Of a DNA stretch of 64,000 bases, positions 1 to 9,570 are shown piece after piece. Position 1 is the first letter of the stretch. Each line of letters opens with the position of its first letter. The notes beneath the pieces were generated by a model. The model was not told the origin of the DNA and made no database searches. It saw only the letters and a program-made list of their open reading frames with translations. The translations under genes and the position numbers were made by a program. The DNA lies in contig OZ026550.1 in assembly GCA_964020155.1 (NCBI GenBank), positions 3,366,352 through 3,430,351 of the forward strand. The letters are read 5' to 3'. This DNA is from Chondrilla cf. caribensis (taxonomy: Eukaryota > Porifera > Demospongiae > Chondrillida > Chondrillidae).

Positions 1-839
1 TAATATCAATGGCCCTGAGCATATATAGGAATACAAATTTAAGATAATGTATGAAAGAGGAAAAACTAAGGCAAGGATTCCACACATACATACATACGTA
101 CGTACGAAGGTTATGTTGCATTATTTTATCCATAAATTATAATATATAAATGGTCATTCCAAAAGATACAATAGAATCTCCCTGCTCCAACACCTTTGCA
201 TATACGTACGTACTATATACGTAACATACATATCCATACCTCCAACATACGACTACGTATGTCAAATCAGAATGGTATGTATATTTGAATATGTTCACCT
301 CTGTTACCTTAGCATGCCTAGTCACTGTCAGGGGAGAAATCTTAGTTTATGAAGTTATGTAGTAGATAAATCCCTCCTTGGGTTGGTACATGTACTCACT
401 GCAGAAGACTAATTGACCGAGATTGTAACATTGTCATTCAACTTTCATACAGTCTACATGGACATTATTATGTATGTAGAATTATTACTTGTACATAAAA
501 TAGGATGTCTGGTTAAATAAGAAGATGCCTGACAATTTTTCATACTGTTTCAGATAACATCTCAGGTCATGTTTGAAAAAAAACTAATAATCACGAACAA
601 TGAGTTTGTGACATGAAGGAATCTGCATAAGGTCACTAAATCCACTTATACATACATATACATATCACCCTTCTCAGGTTAAGGCAAAAAAATAAAAAGA
701 CTGAGCAATAAAAGTTACACATAAGTACATTTGCATATAAATCCTAATGGGTATAAGCATACTGCCTCAGAAACAATTTTGGTTTAAGGTTTTCCAAGTT
801 AATTGATGTTCTCATATACATTCGATTATCGAAACACAG
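1..839. other. AT-rich stretch without a recognised gene
   Basis: I see no supported coding exon here. The stretch is AT-rich and carries several TACGTA/CGTACG words (near 97 and 206), a motif that recurs across the whole window. It ends at a plausible splice acceptor (CACAG at 835-839) that opens the exon-like segment starting at 840. Confidence 0.5.
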
Positions 840-970
840 GGACAATCCATCAGTAGTGCTAAGCTGAGCAGGGGTGCAACACCGGAAATGAAAGTCCACA
901 ATATTGCCGGAATTGGCACACTACCTCTTGCCCTCCAAGAAGAAACTTTGCATGCTGTCATTGAAGGTGT
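840..970 (+). CDS. Candidate exon (A) of an unresolved + strand gene
   Basis: After the CACAG at 835-839 the + strand is open as GQSISSAKLSRGATPEM... and ends near ...EETLHAVIEG before GT dinucleotides at 967-972. Amino-acid composition looks like real protein and the frame is free of stops. If the donor is placed after 970 (phase 2) it joins in frame to the candidate exon at 2311. I do not recognise the protein. It may belong to the same transcript as the PHD-finger exon at 8756-8924, but the connecting exons were not found, so the link is only positional. Confidence 0.4.
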
Positions 971-1300
971 GTGCAAACAATACTCATAATCACAATATTA
1001 ATGTTGAGATTATGTTTCAATGTGTCTTAATTAATGATACCCAGTCTATCAATACTATCAAATTCCTGTAGCAATTATTACCTGTGCATATCATGTACGT
1101 ACGTACACACTCCTGCATCTGATATCATGCAAAACACAGTTATAGATTGGCTCGTGATCAAATTGATCATCATTGAGTACATTGCTATGGGTTCACATGG
1201 GCATGAATACCACTTTGAATTCCTTTTGCAGGATGTACGTACATACACATACATGCACATATTTAACTATGTACATATGCACATGCACACACACACATGG

Positions 1301-1301
<1 letters not shown>

Positions 1302-1369
<68 letters not shown>

Positions 1370-1472
1370 CACACAAACACGTGGACACACATGCAGACGT
1401 ATACATACACACATGTGCAGATGTAACCATGTACATATGTACATGCACACACAATCACACACACACCACAAA

Positions 1473-1523
<51 letters not shown>
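1302..1523. repeat. (CA)n / (GA)n microsatellite cluster
   Basis: A long CA run (about 1302-1364) is followed by interrupted CA-rich sequence and a GA run (about 1490-1523). The His/Thr-rich and Cys/Val-rich open frames over it are repeat artefacts on both strands. Confidence 0.95.
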
Positions 1524-1525
<2 letters not shown>

Positions 1526-2310
1526 ACAGCAGGCAAACAGTAAGTACAAACAATCACTGAACAAGATCCAAAGAAGCCATGCAGTCCACAGTTTACAAAA
1601 CAACACTTAACAAACAATAAACAGACAGTCCTTGAAGACTGGGGCCCCATGCCCACAGCAGCCAAGATGAATATCTCTAACCAACCACCAAGGATGGAGT
1701 AATCCAGAACAAGGAACAACCTGAGACAGTCAACCTCAATAACTGGACTACTATAAAAACAACTGAAATGACTCAGACCACACCCAACATTGAATGAGTA
1801 CACCACACCCTACCCACAAGGGAGAAACAACCATACGTAGAAATGAACACTGCTGCAAGCACAAAGCAACCGTTCCACAATCAAAGGAGCACATACACCA
1901 CACCCAACCACAGGGGGAGTGACCACTGCAAACAGTACCTATATTAACAAGGAGAGCAATGGCTGGAACAAGTGCACCAACATGGCAGCCAGATTGGACA
2001 GACATATGACAGGAAATACATTAGTACACACATTAACACATTGGTACGTACATGTACACACTACCTATACGTATAGGACACCATCACAGCCGGATCAATC
2101 AAACAGTGTGAATACTACATCCCCAAACACTTAATATATTAATATTAACTAAAAAGGGGATGAGACTACAAACCATGTGGGATGTATAACCACAGACACC
2201 CATATAGTGAACCAACATTACCCACTATGATAAACGAATACAGATACGTATACATTTGTACAATGACTCAAACCTGAAATGCAATTATTATATCAAACTG
2301 TATAATGCAG

Positions 2311-2381
2311 GAGTAGCAGCTCAAGTGGTATTCCTTCAATAGATGTTGGGAAGAAAATGAAATTAGCTTTTGACAGCATAC
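2311..2381 (+). CDS. Candidate exon (B) of an unresolved + strand gene
   Basis: Acceptor ATAATGCAG precedes 2311 and an excellent donor (GTAAGTATG) follows 2381. In the phase left by exon A the segment reads SSSSGIPSIDVGKKMKLAF..., and it leaves phase 1, which fits the candidate exon at 2993. Serine-rich then basic, no recognised domain. The splice signals and phase agreement are the support; there is no homology support. Confidence 0.45.
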
Positions 2382-2663
2382 GTAAGTATGAAAGTACACA
2401 GTAGTAAGCAGACGGATGACACCAGTAGCTTAACTGGAACTAATCCAACCAAAAAAACACATCTGACCTCTGAAAAGATCAATGTACAGACAGATTCAAA
2501 GTGAACTATGTATATACGGTATAATTCATAAAAATAACTAAACGTTTTACGCCCATGGGCGTATCCGGTCATTCATTTTTTCGAAAAAAACGAACGAGTC
2601 TAAGTCAAAAAGGGGTGAACGTGTGTAACAGCTGACGATTTACAAATACATACGTACGTACAC

Positions 2664-2866
2664 CCCAGACTGAGAATCTCATCCGTCTGTTTAGCAAGCT
2701 GACTGTGAAGAACAAATGTACGTAGGTACATACATACGAACACAAATGTTTCTTTCAAAATATGTAGGAACAAATCCATAGCATACGTACGTACGTACAT
2801 ATCAATGTTCAGCCATACCTGATTTGTTCTTTGAAACTTTCAAGATTTGTCGTATAGGCATGATGT
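2664..2866 (-). CDS. Two candidate minus-strand exons (coiled-coil-like)
   Basis: Minus-strand exon candidates at 2866-2819 (acceptor TTCTGAAG, donor GTATGG) and 2702-2664 (acceptor CTTCACAG, donor GTGTAC) join in frame to read HHAYTTNLESFKEQIS then QLAKQTDEILSLG, a charged, helix-like segment. The plus strand is also partly open over the same bases (for example TENLIRLFSKLTVK), so the strand is not certain. They lie between + strand candidate exons B and C, which would make two overlapping antisense genes. Treat as exon-like evidence, not as a gene model. Confidence 0.35.
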
Positions 2867-2992
2867 CTTCAGAAGACACATTGTCGAATACCGGCAAAAT
2901 ATTATAGCAAACTATTAAACGATCGACAACTGGCTGTTCAGCAATTTAGAGGTGCCGTATTTACTAGATGATACCATTATCCCTATGTTCAG

Positions 2993-3066
2993 AGAAGCGA
3001 CCAAGAGGCACAAACAATGTTGTGACAGAATTTGGATCACAACAAAGTCTATCGTCTGCCTCAACT
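2993..3066 (+). CDS. Candidate exon (C) of an unresolved + strand gene
   Basis: Strong acceptor (pyrimidine-rich, ending ATGTTCAG) before 2993 and donor GTATGT after 3066. With phase 1 from exon B it reads QKRPRGTNNVVTEFGSQQSL..., basic then Ser/Gln-rich, ending in phase 0. The pattern resembles a disordered nuclear-protein region, but that is only an impression. The minus strand is also open here. Confidence 0.4.
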
Positions 3067-3299
3067 GTATGTCTGTACGTTTTCTTTGTTTACTACGTAC
3101 ATATTCTTATAAAAGTGCACACGCCCTACAGTACGTTTTTTGTTTACCCATATGGAAACCTGTGTATACGTACATAGCGTAAGTACACTCTCACTAACCT
3201 AGCTCGTAGTACAGCTGATCCATGGTATAAAAACGGAGCAATACCCGTACGTATGTACGTATTAAAGACGTAAAACGTTCAGTTTTTTATGAATTGTAC

Positions 3300-5260
3300 G
3301 GTATGTACCTCAAACTACCACTAAGCTCAAGCGAGGTGGAGTAACCAACACAGCAGGAATTCTACCGACAAAACAGACCATTACCAACCTCTATGAGGAG
3401 ACTAAGAATGCACCGAGGTACTTACTTTTCAAGCCTTATTCATCCAAATGAGCTACCACAAACCACCGTCTAGCAAGGTGGAAATAACCAGCATAGTCAA
3501 GACAGTATCAACACCACTTGACAAACAACCAGGACAACCTTCAAGGGGAGATCGACTATAAACAGTGGAACGTGTACAAAATAAACTATATGCAAGCCAC
3601 CACCAGGCAGGGTGAAACAACAAACGAGGCCAACATAGTAGCAAAACTGCAGACAGTACAACTCTTTTCCGAGGTGCTAGCATTGAGAGACTACTATCAT
3701 ATCACATTTGGCTACTTATGTATACACTAACTGCAGACCTTTCATGTCGGCCCTGTCCTCTTTGGGAAGAATAAAAGAGGTTAACATTAAGTGGACTCAT
3801 TACACTACCAGCAATACACTGAGTTGTCCAAAATGAGCTACCTTGGACCACCACCAACAAAGTGAAATGAACAACTCTAGCCAAAACAGTAGCAACAACT
3901 GCTGGCAAAATATAACACAGCTAACCAAAAGGGGAGACCGGCAATACACTGAGGTGGCCGAAATGAACAACCCCTAACCCTCACCAACAGGGAGGCATGC
4001 ACAGGTAGAATGGCTTCTGGAATAACCGAGAGTTAGAATTAACCATGTAGAGCATATTTGAAGAATGACAGAGGTGAAACCCAATATTGACTTTGCATGG
4101 AGGGAATATGCATATGTACGTATGTCTACCAACAATAAGGACAACCTGACATTGAGCAGCATGCAGTAGGACATCTTCTGGAAAGACAAATGGTACCTCT
4201 GAAACTGGGAACGAAATTGCTAAAACGGCACGTGAACACTGCAAAGACACTGATCCATACGTTATTTGGTTGCTATCATGAGGAAACCCACTGACTACCA
4301 CAACAGTTGAATACAACTGAGATATTGAAATATATTAACTATCAATTTTAGTAGAGGTTTGAGCATAACAATAATTATTATTATCACCTACTTCTCTAAC
4401 CACCGAGCAAGGTGGAATAGACAACACAGCTTTTCTCTTCTGGATCAATCATTTCTGTACTTTTGGTAAATGGCTCCATCTATTTCAACCTTCACAAAGA
4501 CTCCTTCACCCTTGGTACACTGAAGTTTAATGTCGTCAAATTATCCAACATTTGAGATGAGAGCCAAGCAAACTGTCCTATTCTCACCAGACCCACTTTT
4601 GGTAGGGGACACTTGTGGGTCTGGGGACTAGACTAGTATTGAGAGCACTTTGCATGCACAAGTGTGCTAATCTGATATCTATGGCTGAACAGGAGACACA
4701 ACCTCAGCAGAGACAACTCTGCTACAAAAGCAAACTAGAACCACCACCCGACTGGTGTGAATGAGCACCATGGTGGTCCTATTGAACCCCAACAACCTAT
4801 AATAACCAACACTGCCACACCAGCAACCACACCCATCCGCAGGGGTGGACCACACAAAGCACCCGCTGTACAGTCTCAATTGATCTCCTCTATCACAATA
4901 GGTGCAATAACCAACACAGCCACGGGAGGAGGAATACTGCTGGTCAAGTAGAACTACAGGAAACCTCAATGAGGAGACCGACAATATACCGAGGTGCTCA
5001 TAATGAACTGCAGTACTGTGCCTCAAACCACCTCCATAACAGGTGGGATGAACAACACAGTCAAGACAGCTACACCACTGCTAGCAACACACAACCATCC
5101 TTAAGGATGACAGGAACATGTCCCAGGACACCAACTGACTGACCAACCAACCAATCAGACAAACAAAGTAAACCACAACCACCCTATAAGTGGAATCAAC
5201 CATGAACTGTACATCACAGACAGACTATACAACCAACCACTGCTGGGACAATCTCAGACA
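3300..5260. repeat. Degenerate long-period tandem repeat
   Basis: Diverged copies of a sequence block recur at irregular spacing of roughly 100-190 bp. Recognisable words are ACCACCACCA, AGGTGGAAT/AGGGTGAAA, AACAACACAG, GGGGAGACCG and CAATACACTGAGGTGG (for example near 3340, 3470, 3600, 3790-3990, 4400, 4800-5080). The block is too degraded for me to fix a consensus. No coding sense could be made of it. Confidence 0.6.
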
Positions 5261-5571
5261 CCTTTAATACCATATACAACCACAACTAGCTACACCAAAC
5301 CTAGAGGACAAATTCAATGCACTTGATAAAGAACCTCTAAACCTACACCAATACACGAACACTATCACACTACAAACCTCCACCCACCTGGAAACCACCC
5401 TAGGGAAGGTTACTATTGTGCAACTATTGAAGGACCACACATACAAAAGTACACACATAACAACACAGTACCCACACATGCATACGCACACCATCACCAC
5501 AACATGATGAAAACAAAACTACAGACAATAATACACACATGTATTATACACAAGGACCAATACAAACTTAC

Positions 5572-5683
5572 TGGAAGAGGTTGGAGGTACCTCGTTAGCA
5601 GGTGGAGGCACACTAGAGGTGTGCGTGTCAACCACTCCCCAAGTACACACTGGCATATTCTGCTGCTGGAGAACACCCAATAG
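5572..5683 (-). CDS. Candidate minus-strand exon, unrecognised
   Basis: Between acceptor ACCTCAG (just above 5683) and donor GTAAGT (5571-5566) the minus strand reads LLGVLQQQNMPVCTWGVVDT, then a Ser/Pro/Thr-rich tail. It enters in phase 0 and leaves in phase 1. The phase-0 entry is compatible with the exon at 7562-7464, but other small exon candidates lie between them, so the order is unresolved. Confidence 0.35.
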
Positions 5684-6014
5684 CTGAGGTCTGCACGGGT
5701 TGTTGCTGGCTGAGTGGTGACTTCACAGTGGAGACCGAAGAAGACAACTCCGAGGACCAAGAGGATAGGATCGAGGAGATGTCTTGGTTAGACAACACGA
5801 TAACTACGAGGAACATAAAGACATGTCTGAGAATGGTACAGATGAACTATAACACTGTAAGTTTCGCAAATGTACATAGACCGTGAAGGAAAAGATGGAG
5901 TACAAGACCACATCCCGCAGTCCTCACCTCGTTAGTTCCTCCACTGACTGAGTAGGTGAACGTGCATGCAGTACCGCCATCCTAAACTTGGCAAAGAAAA
6001 GAAGGGAACGGATA

Positions 6015-6523
6015 AACTATTTGGTACACGTGTGGAGGAATCGATAAACCTTCCCACTTTAAGCTACAATACGTTACAAAACTAACCAGTTGTATATCCG
6101 CAAAATGTTATTTTCTGTTAGCTGGCTTTGTACCGAAATTATCTATAGCGCCACTAGCCGAGTACGTAGGTAGCAGAAAAGCACAGAACGAACACAAACA
6201 AATCTACAGTTTCTGCGCCATCTTGAACAGCAGTTGTTAGCAGCTATGAATCTAGTTACGTACGTATGAACTATTTGGTACACGTGTGCACGTGGAGAAA
6301 TCGATAAACCTTCCCACTTTAAGCTACAATACGTTAGAAAACTAACCAGTTGTATATCCGCAAAATGTTATTTTCTGTTAGCTGGCTTTGTATCCAAATT
6401 ATCTATAGCGCCTCTAACCAAGTACGTAGGTAGCAGAAAAGCACAGAACGAACACAAACAAATCTACAGTTTCTGCGCCATCTTGAACAGCAGTTGTTAG
6501 CAGCTATGAATCTAGTTACGTAC
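6015..6523. repeat. Tandem duplication of about 255 bp
   Basis: The block beginning AACTATTTGGTACACGTGTG occurs at 6015 and again at 6269 and runs to the words CAGCTATGAATCTAGTTACG at about 6241 and 6501. The copies differ by a few substitutions and small indels. No coding content is seen. Confidence 0.85.
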
Positions 6524-6599
6524 CTGGTTCGTGCGTAGACGCCAAATACTGAGACTGTCAACTGTGTGATGTGATGGTGAGAGAAAAGACATCGCCCAA

Positions 6600-6790
6600 T
6601 GATTCCCTCATGACCAACGATGTCTTCAAGATGTAATGAAGACCACATCTAACAAGGCACACAAGACCTCACCCAATGATGCTCTGAAGACCACATCCAA
6701 CGATGCCCTCAAAACCAAACCCAATGATCACACCACACCCACCAGTCCCAGACTGCATCCATGCAATAATGAAAGACCACATCCAATGAT
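6600..6790. repeat. Short degenerate tandem repeat (about 27-30 bp)
   Basis: Repeats of the type CCAATGATG-CTCTGAAGACCACATC follow each other with variation, giving a run of Lys/Thr/Asn-rich pseudo-coding sequence. It has no splice or start signals that suggest a gene. Confidence 0.6.
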
Positions 6791-7114
6791 CAATATATGT
6801 GCTATTGTTACGTATTTTACAGTGTGTTTTCATTGAGTCATTGAATGAATTATCACAAAGTGGGTATATTTACTGTACACTTCAGTAACTACAGACTAAA
6901 TACAACAAGCGCTTACATCACATTGAACTAAATACACCAACCTACATAGCAGCAAAATGGAATACACGTGCACACATACAACATTTCACAACATAATCTA
7001 TGTACAATAGGACAATCAAGGGTATTTACATATACACAATTTACAAACATGAAATCATAACCTGTTGAGTAAGACGGGTCATTAACAATGGATGGCAACT
7101 ATAACTTTACTTAC

Positions 7115-7562
7115 TAAATAATGCAGCATTGTTGAACAGTGAGTTGCTAGGGATGCAATCAATTGACAAATTTCAGTAACAATTATTTTGAGTGCGATAG
7201 TATAGTAAGTGCATGTGCAAATAACACAGATATTTGAACACTTTGCCCTTTGATCTGTCCCATAACATACCACACACATGTATATCAATAAACAAGCACA
7301 TCACACAGCCAAACACACACCTATTCAGAGAATTGGAGCCAGATACAACTGCCTTCAGTATGTAGCATACAAACTTACAAGATTTACACAGTCTATAGAC
7401 AACACAGTCAAGGAAAAATAACTAGACAGGATTCAAGTAAACACACTACATAAAACTACTAACATGAATAATAGCCATTGGATACTCCAGCAGTACATCA
7501 ATAGTTTGTTGATCAGCATCAAGATTGGATGATATAAAGGAGTCAAAGTTCTTTGCTACTTC
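7115..7562 (-). CDS. Candidate minus-strand exon cluster, unrecognised gene
   Basis: The best piece is 7562-7464: after a pyrimidine-rich acceptor (GTTGAGTTTCAG) it encodes EVAKNFDSFISSNLDADQQT and 13 more residues ending MAIIH, then donor GTTAGT, 99 bp with phase 0 at both ends. Two smaller candidates continue in compatible phases: 7352-7321 (AVVSGSNSLN, phase 0 to 2) and 7146-7115 (NSLFNNAALF, phase 2 to 1, donor GTAAGT). Codon use and lack of stops support coding; no family was recognised. An upstream exon must lie above 7562, in or beyond the minisatellite, and was not found. Confidence 0.45.
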
Positions 7563-7789
7563 CTGAAACTCAACAAAACTATGCAGAAATTGGACAGAAA
7601 ATAACATTCACTTTATCATTCTCTGTTATTGGGGATGATCATATGCACATAACATTTGTACCTTACTTCACATGCAGAATACTGATACACTTCCACACAT
7701 GTAAACACAACACACCTGTACACACACAGCATATGTTTGTAAACCATGTATACAGTAGAACCTGTACATATCGATAATAGTATGTATGC

Positions 7790-7877
7790 AAATATGCACA
7801 AACACACGCAAACACACATGTACACACACACAAACACACACACACACACAAACACGCATACACACACACACACTCAC

Positions 7878-7908
<31 letters not shown>
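7790..7908. repeat. CA-rich microsatellite leading into the minisatellite
   Basis: Interrupted CA/ACAC repeats run directly into the GTTCACAAC array that starts at about 7909. The boundary words CACACAACGTTCACAG suggest the array could have grown from CA-rich sequence. Confidence 0.85.
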
Positions 7909-8776
7909 ACGTTCACAGTGTTCACAACGTTCACAGTGTTCAGAACGTTCACAACGTTCACGACGTTCACAACTTTCACTGTGTTCACAACGTTCACAAT
8001 GTTCACAGTGTTCACAACGTCCAGACGTTTACGAAGTTCACGACGTTCACAACGTTCACAATGTTCACAACGTTCACAGTGTTCACAACGTTCATAACGT
8101 TCACAACATTCACAACGTTGTCAACGTTTACAGTGTTCACAACGTTCACAACGTTAACAGTGTTCACAACGTTCACGGTGTTCACAACGTTCACAACGTT
8201 CACAGTGTTCACAATGTCCAGACGTTTACAATGTTCACAACGTTCACAGTGTTCCCAGTGTTCACAATGTTCACGACGTTCACAACGTTCACAATGTTCA
8301 CGTTCACAGTGATCACAACGTTCACAACGTTCACTGTGTTCACAACGTTCACAACGTTCACAGTGTTCACAACGTTCACAATGTTCACAACGTTCACAGT
8401 GTTCACAACGTTCATAACGTTCACAACGTTCACGTTGACAACGTTCTCAACGTTCACAGTGTTCACAACGTTAACAGTGTTCACAACGTTCACAGTGTTC
8501 ACAACGTTCACAGTGTTCACAACGTTCACAACGTTCACAACGTTCACAATGTTCACAGTGTTCACAACGTTCATAACGTTCACAACGTTCACAACGTTGA
8601 CAACGTTCACAACGTTGACAACGTTCACAACGTTGACAACGTTCTCAACGTTCACAGTGTTCACAACGTTAACAGTGTTCACAACGTCCAGACGTTTACA
8701 ATGTTCACAACGTTCACAGTGTTCACAACGTTCACAGTGTTCACAATGTTCACAGTGTTCACAACGTTCATATTGA
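7909..8776. repeat. 9-bp minisatellite, alternating GTTCACAAC / GTTCACAGT
   Basis: Roughly 95 copies of a 9-bp unit, mostly alternating GTTCACAAC and GTTCACAGT, with variants GTTCACAAT, GTTCATAAC, GTTGACAAC and GTTAACAGT. A distinct interruption, GTCCAGACGTTTAC, recurs near 8018, 8213 and 8684 and suggests a higher-order repeat. Because the unit is a multiple of three, long low-complexity open frames run through it on both strands. The array ends within about 10 bp of the PHD-finger coding sequence. Confidence 0.95.
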
Positions 8777-8924
8777 CATCTATTGTAAGTGCCGTGGCAT
8801 TGAAGAAGGGTTGATGATACAGTGTGAACGCTGCAATAGATGGTACCACAAAGAGTGTTGTCATGCAGATGATAGCTACTTTGCTGTGGAAGATTTGAAA
8901 TGGACTTGTAACAGTTGTAATTAA
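8756..8924 (+). CDS. Terminal exon encoding a C-terminal PHD finger
   Basis: The frame starting at codon 8781 reads YCKCRGIEEGLMIQCERC, continues NRWYHKEC, and finishes LKWTCNSCN followed by TAA (8922-8924). This gives the C-x-C ... C-x2-C ... H-x2-C ... W-x-C-x2-C zinc-ligand pattern of a PHD finger, the fold that commonly reads histone H3 N-terminal tails, here at the very C-terminus as in the PHF13/PHF23 layout. The nearest AG acceptor is the TTCACAG at 8749-8755, which is itself a unit of the adjoining minisatellite; it would add the residues VHNVHIDI before the finger. Upstream exons are uncertain (candidates at 840, 2311 and 2993). A chromatin role is inferred from the domain only. Confidence 0.75.
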
Positions 8925-9570
8925 ATTCATGCAGATACACTTTCTTTTAATATTTTATTCTTTATGTATAGTTATTACAATTAACAATTGTCATAACAAC
9001 TTCTATTATTGTATTATCATGAAGTAGAAAAGTTATACTAAATTTCTTGTTGAATTGAATCGAATTAATTTAGATATAATATGCATACATACATATACAG
9101 AAAGGGTAACACAAAAGGTGATCCTATACAATGTTATACTTCACTGGTTTGTCAGGAAGATACATAAAGTCTACTAGGGTATTCAGGGACATAATATTAT
9201 TGTAATGATAGATCAGAATCGCCTAAATGTGGTAAATAAGTCAGATATGTCCCTGCCAAGAGGGATATGCGACCGGTTATATCCCTCTTGGCAGGGACAT
9301 ATCCCATACATAATACCATCATTATCACTAGCCTTATGTATAGCATTGCATACACTGGCTATCGTTCTGTCCCTTGCCCACTACGCCCGTCTTTTTGAAT
9401 GCAGCATGTTCAAGCACTAATTAAAGCTCGTATAAAGGACGATTAACACATCGTGTATAATTTCATGGCACTCTATAATCATGTCATCAATATTCATGAT
9501 AATACTATTATGTACACATCAAACTGACAATAAACTGGTTGCATTCGGCTATTATAAGTTCAAAAAAAAA
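8925..9570. other. Spacer between convergent PHD gene and STAMBP
   Basis: AT-rich, no coding exon seen. It contains the perfect inverted repeat at 9244-9303. Confidence 0.6.
9244..9303. repeat. Perfect 25-bp inverted repeat with 10-nt loop
   Basis: Left arm 9244-9268 (GATATGTCCCTGCCAAGAGG...) is the exact reverse complement of right arm 9279-9303; the loop is GCGACCGGTT. The arms are GC-richer than the surroundings. It could be a tiny foldback/MITE remnant or a structured transcript element. It is not a Rho-independent terminator context because the genome is eukaryotic. Confidence 0.95.

Noticed and set aside
1267..1806. Long frames of repeated His-Thr or Cys-Val over CA/GT arrays (also near 7663-7905, 34843-35208, 39263-39485, 49051-49263, 51920-52335, 59040-59328)
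   Set aside because: Pure dinucleotide repeats are open in several frames; no start, splice or family support.
2810..2890. Plus-strand reading IPDLFFETFKICRIGMMSSE
   Set aside because: Open but without a fitting acceptor/donor pair in phase; the antisense reading has better splice sites. Left unresolved.
7746..8940. Phe-Thr, Val-Asn and Cys-Ser repeat proteins across the 9-bp array on both strands
   Set aside because: The unit length is a multiple of three so all frames stay open. Only the final few codons next to the PHD finger could be coding.
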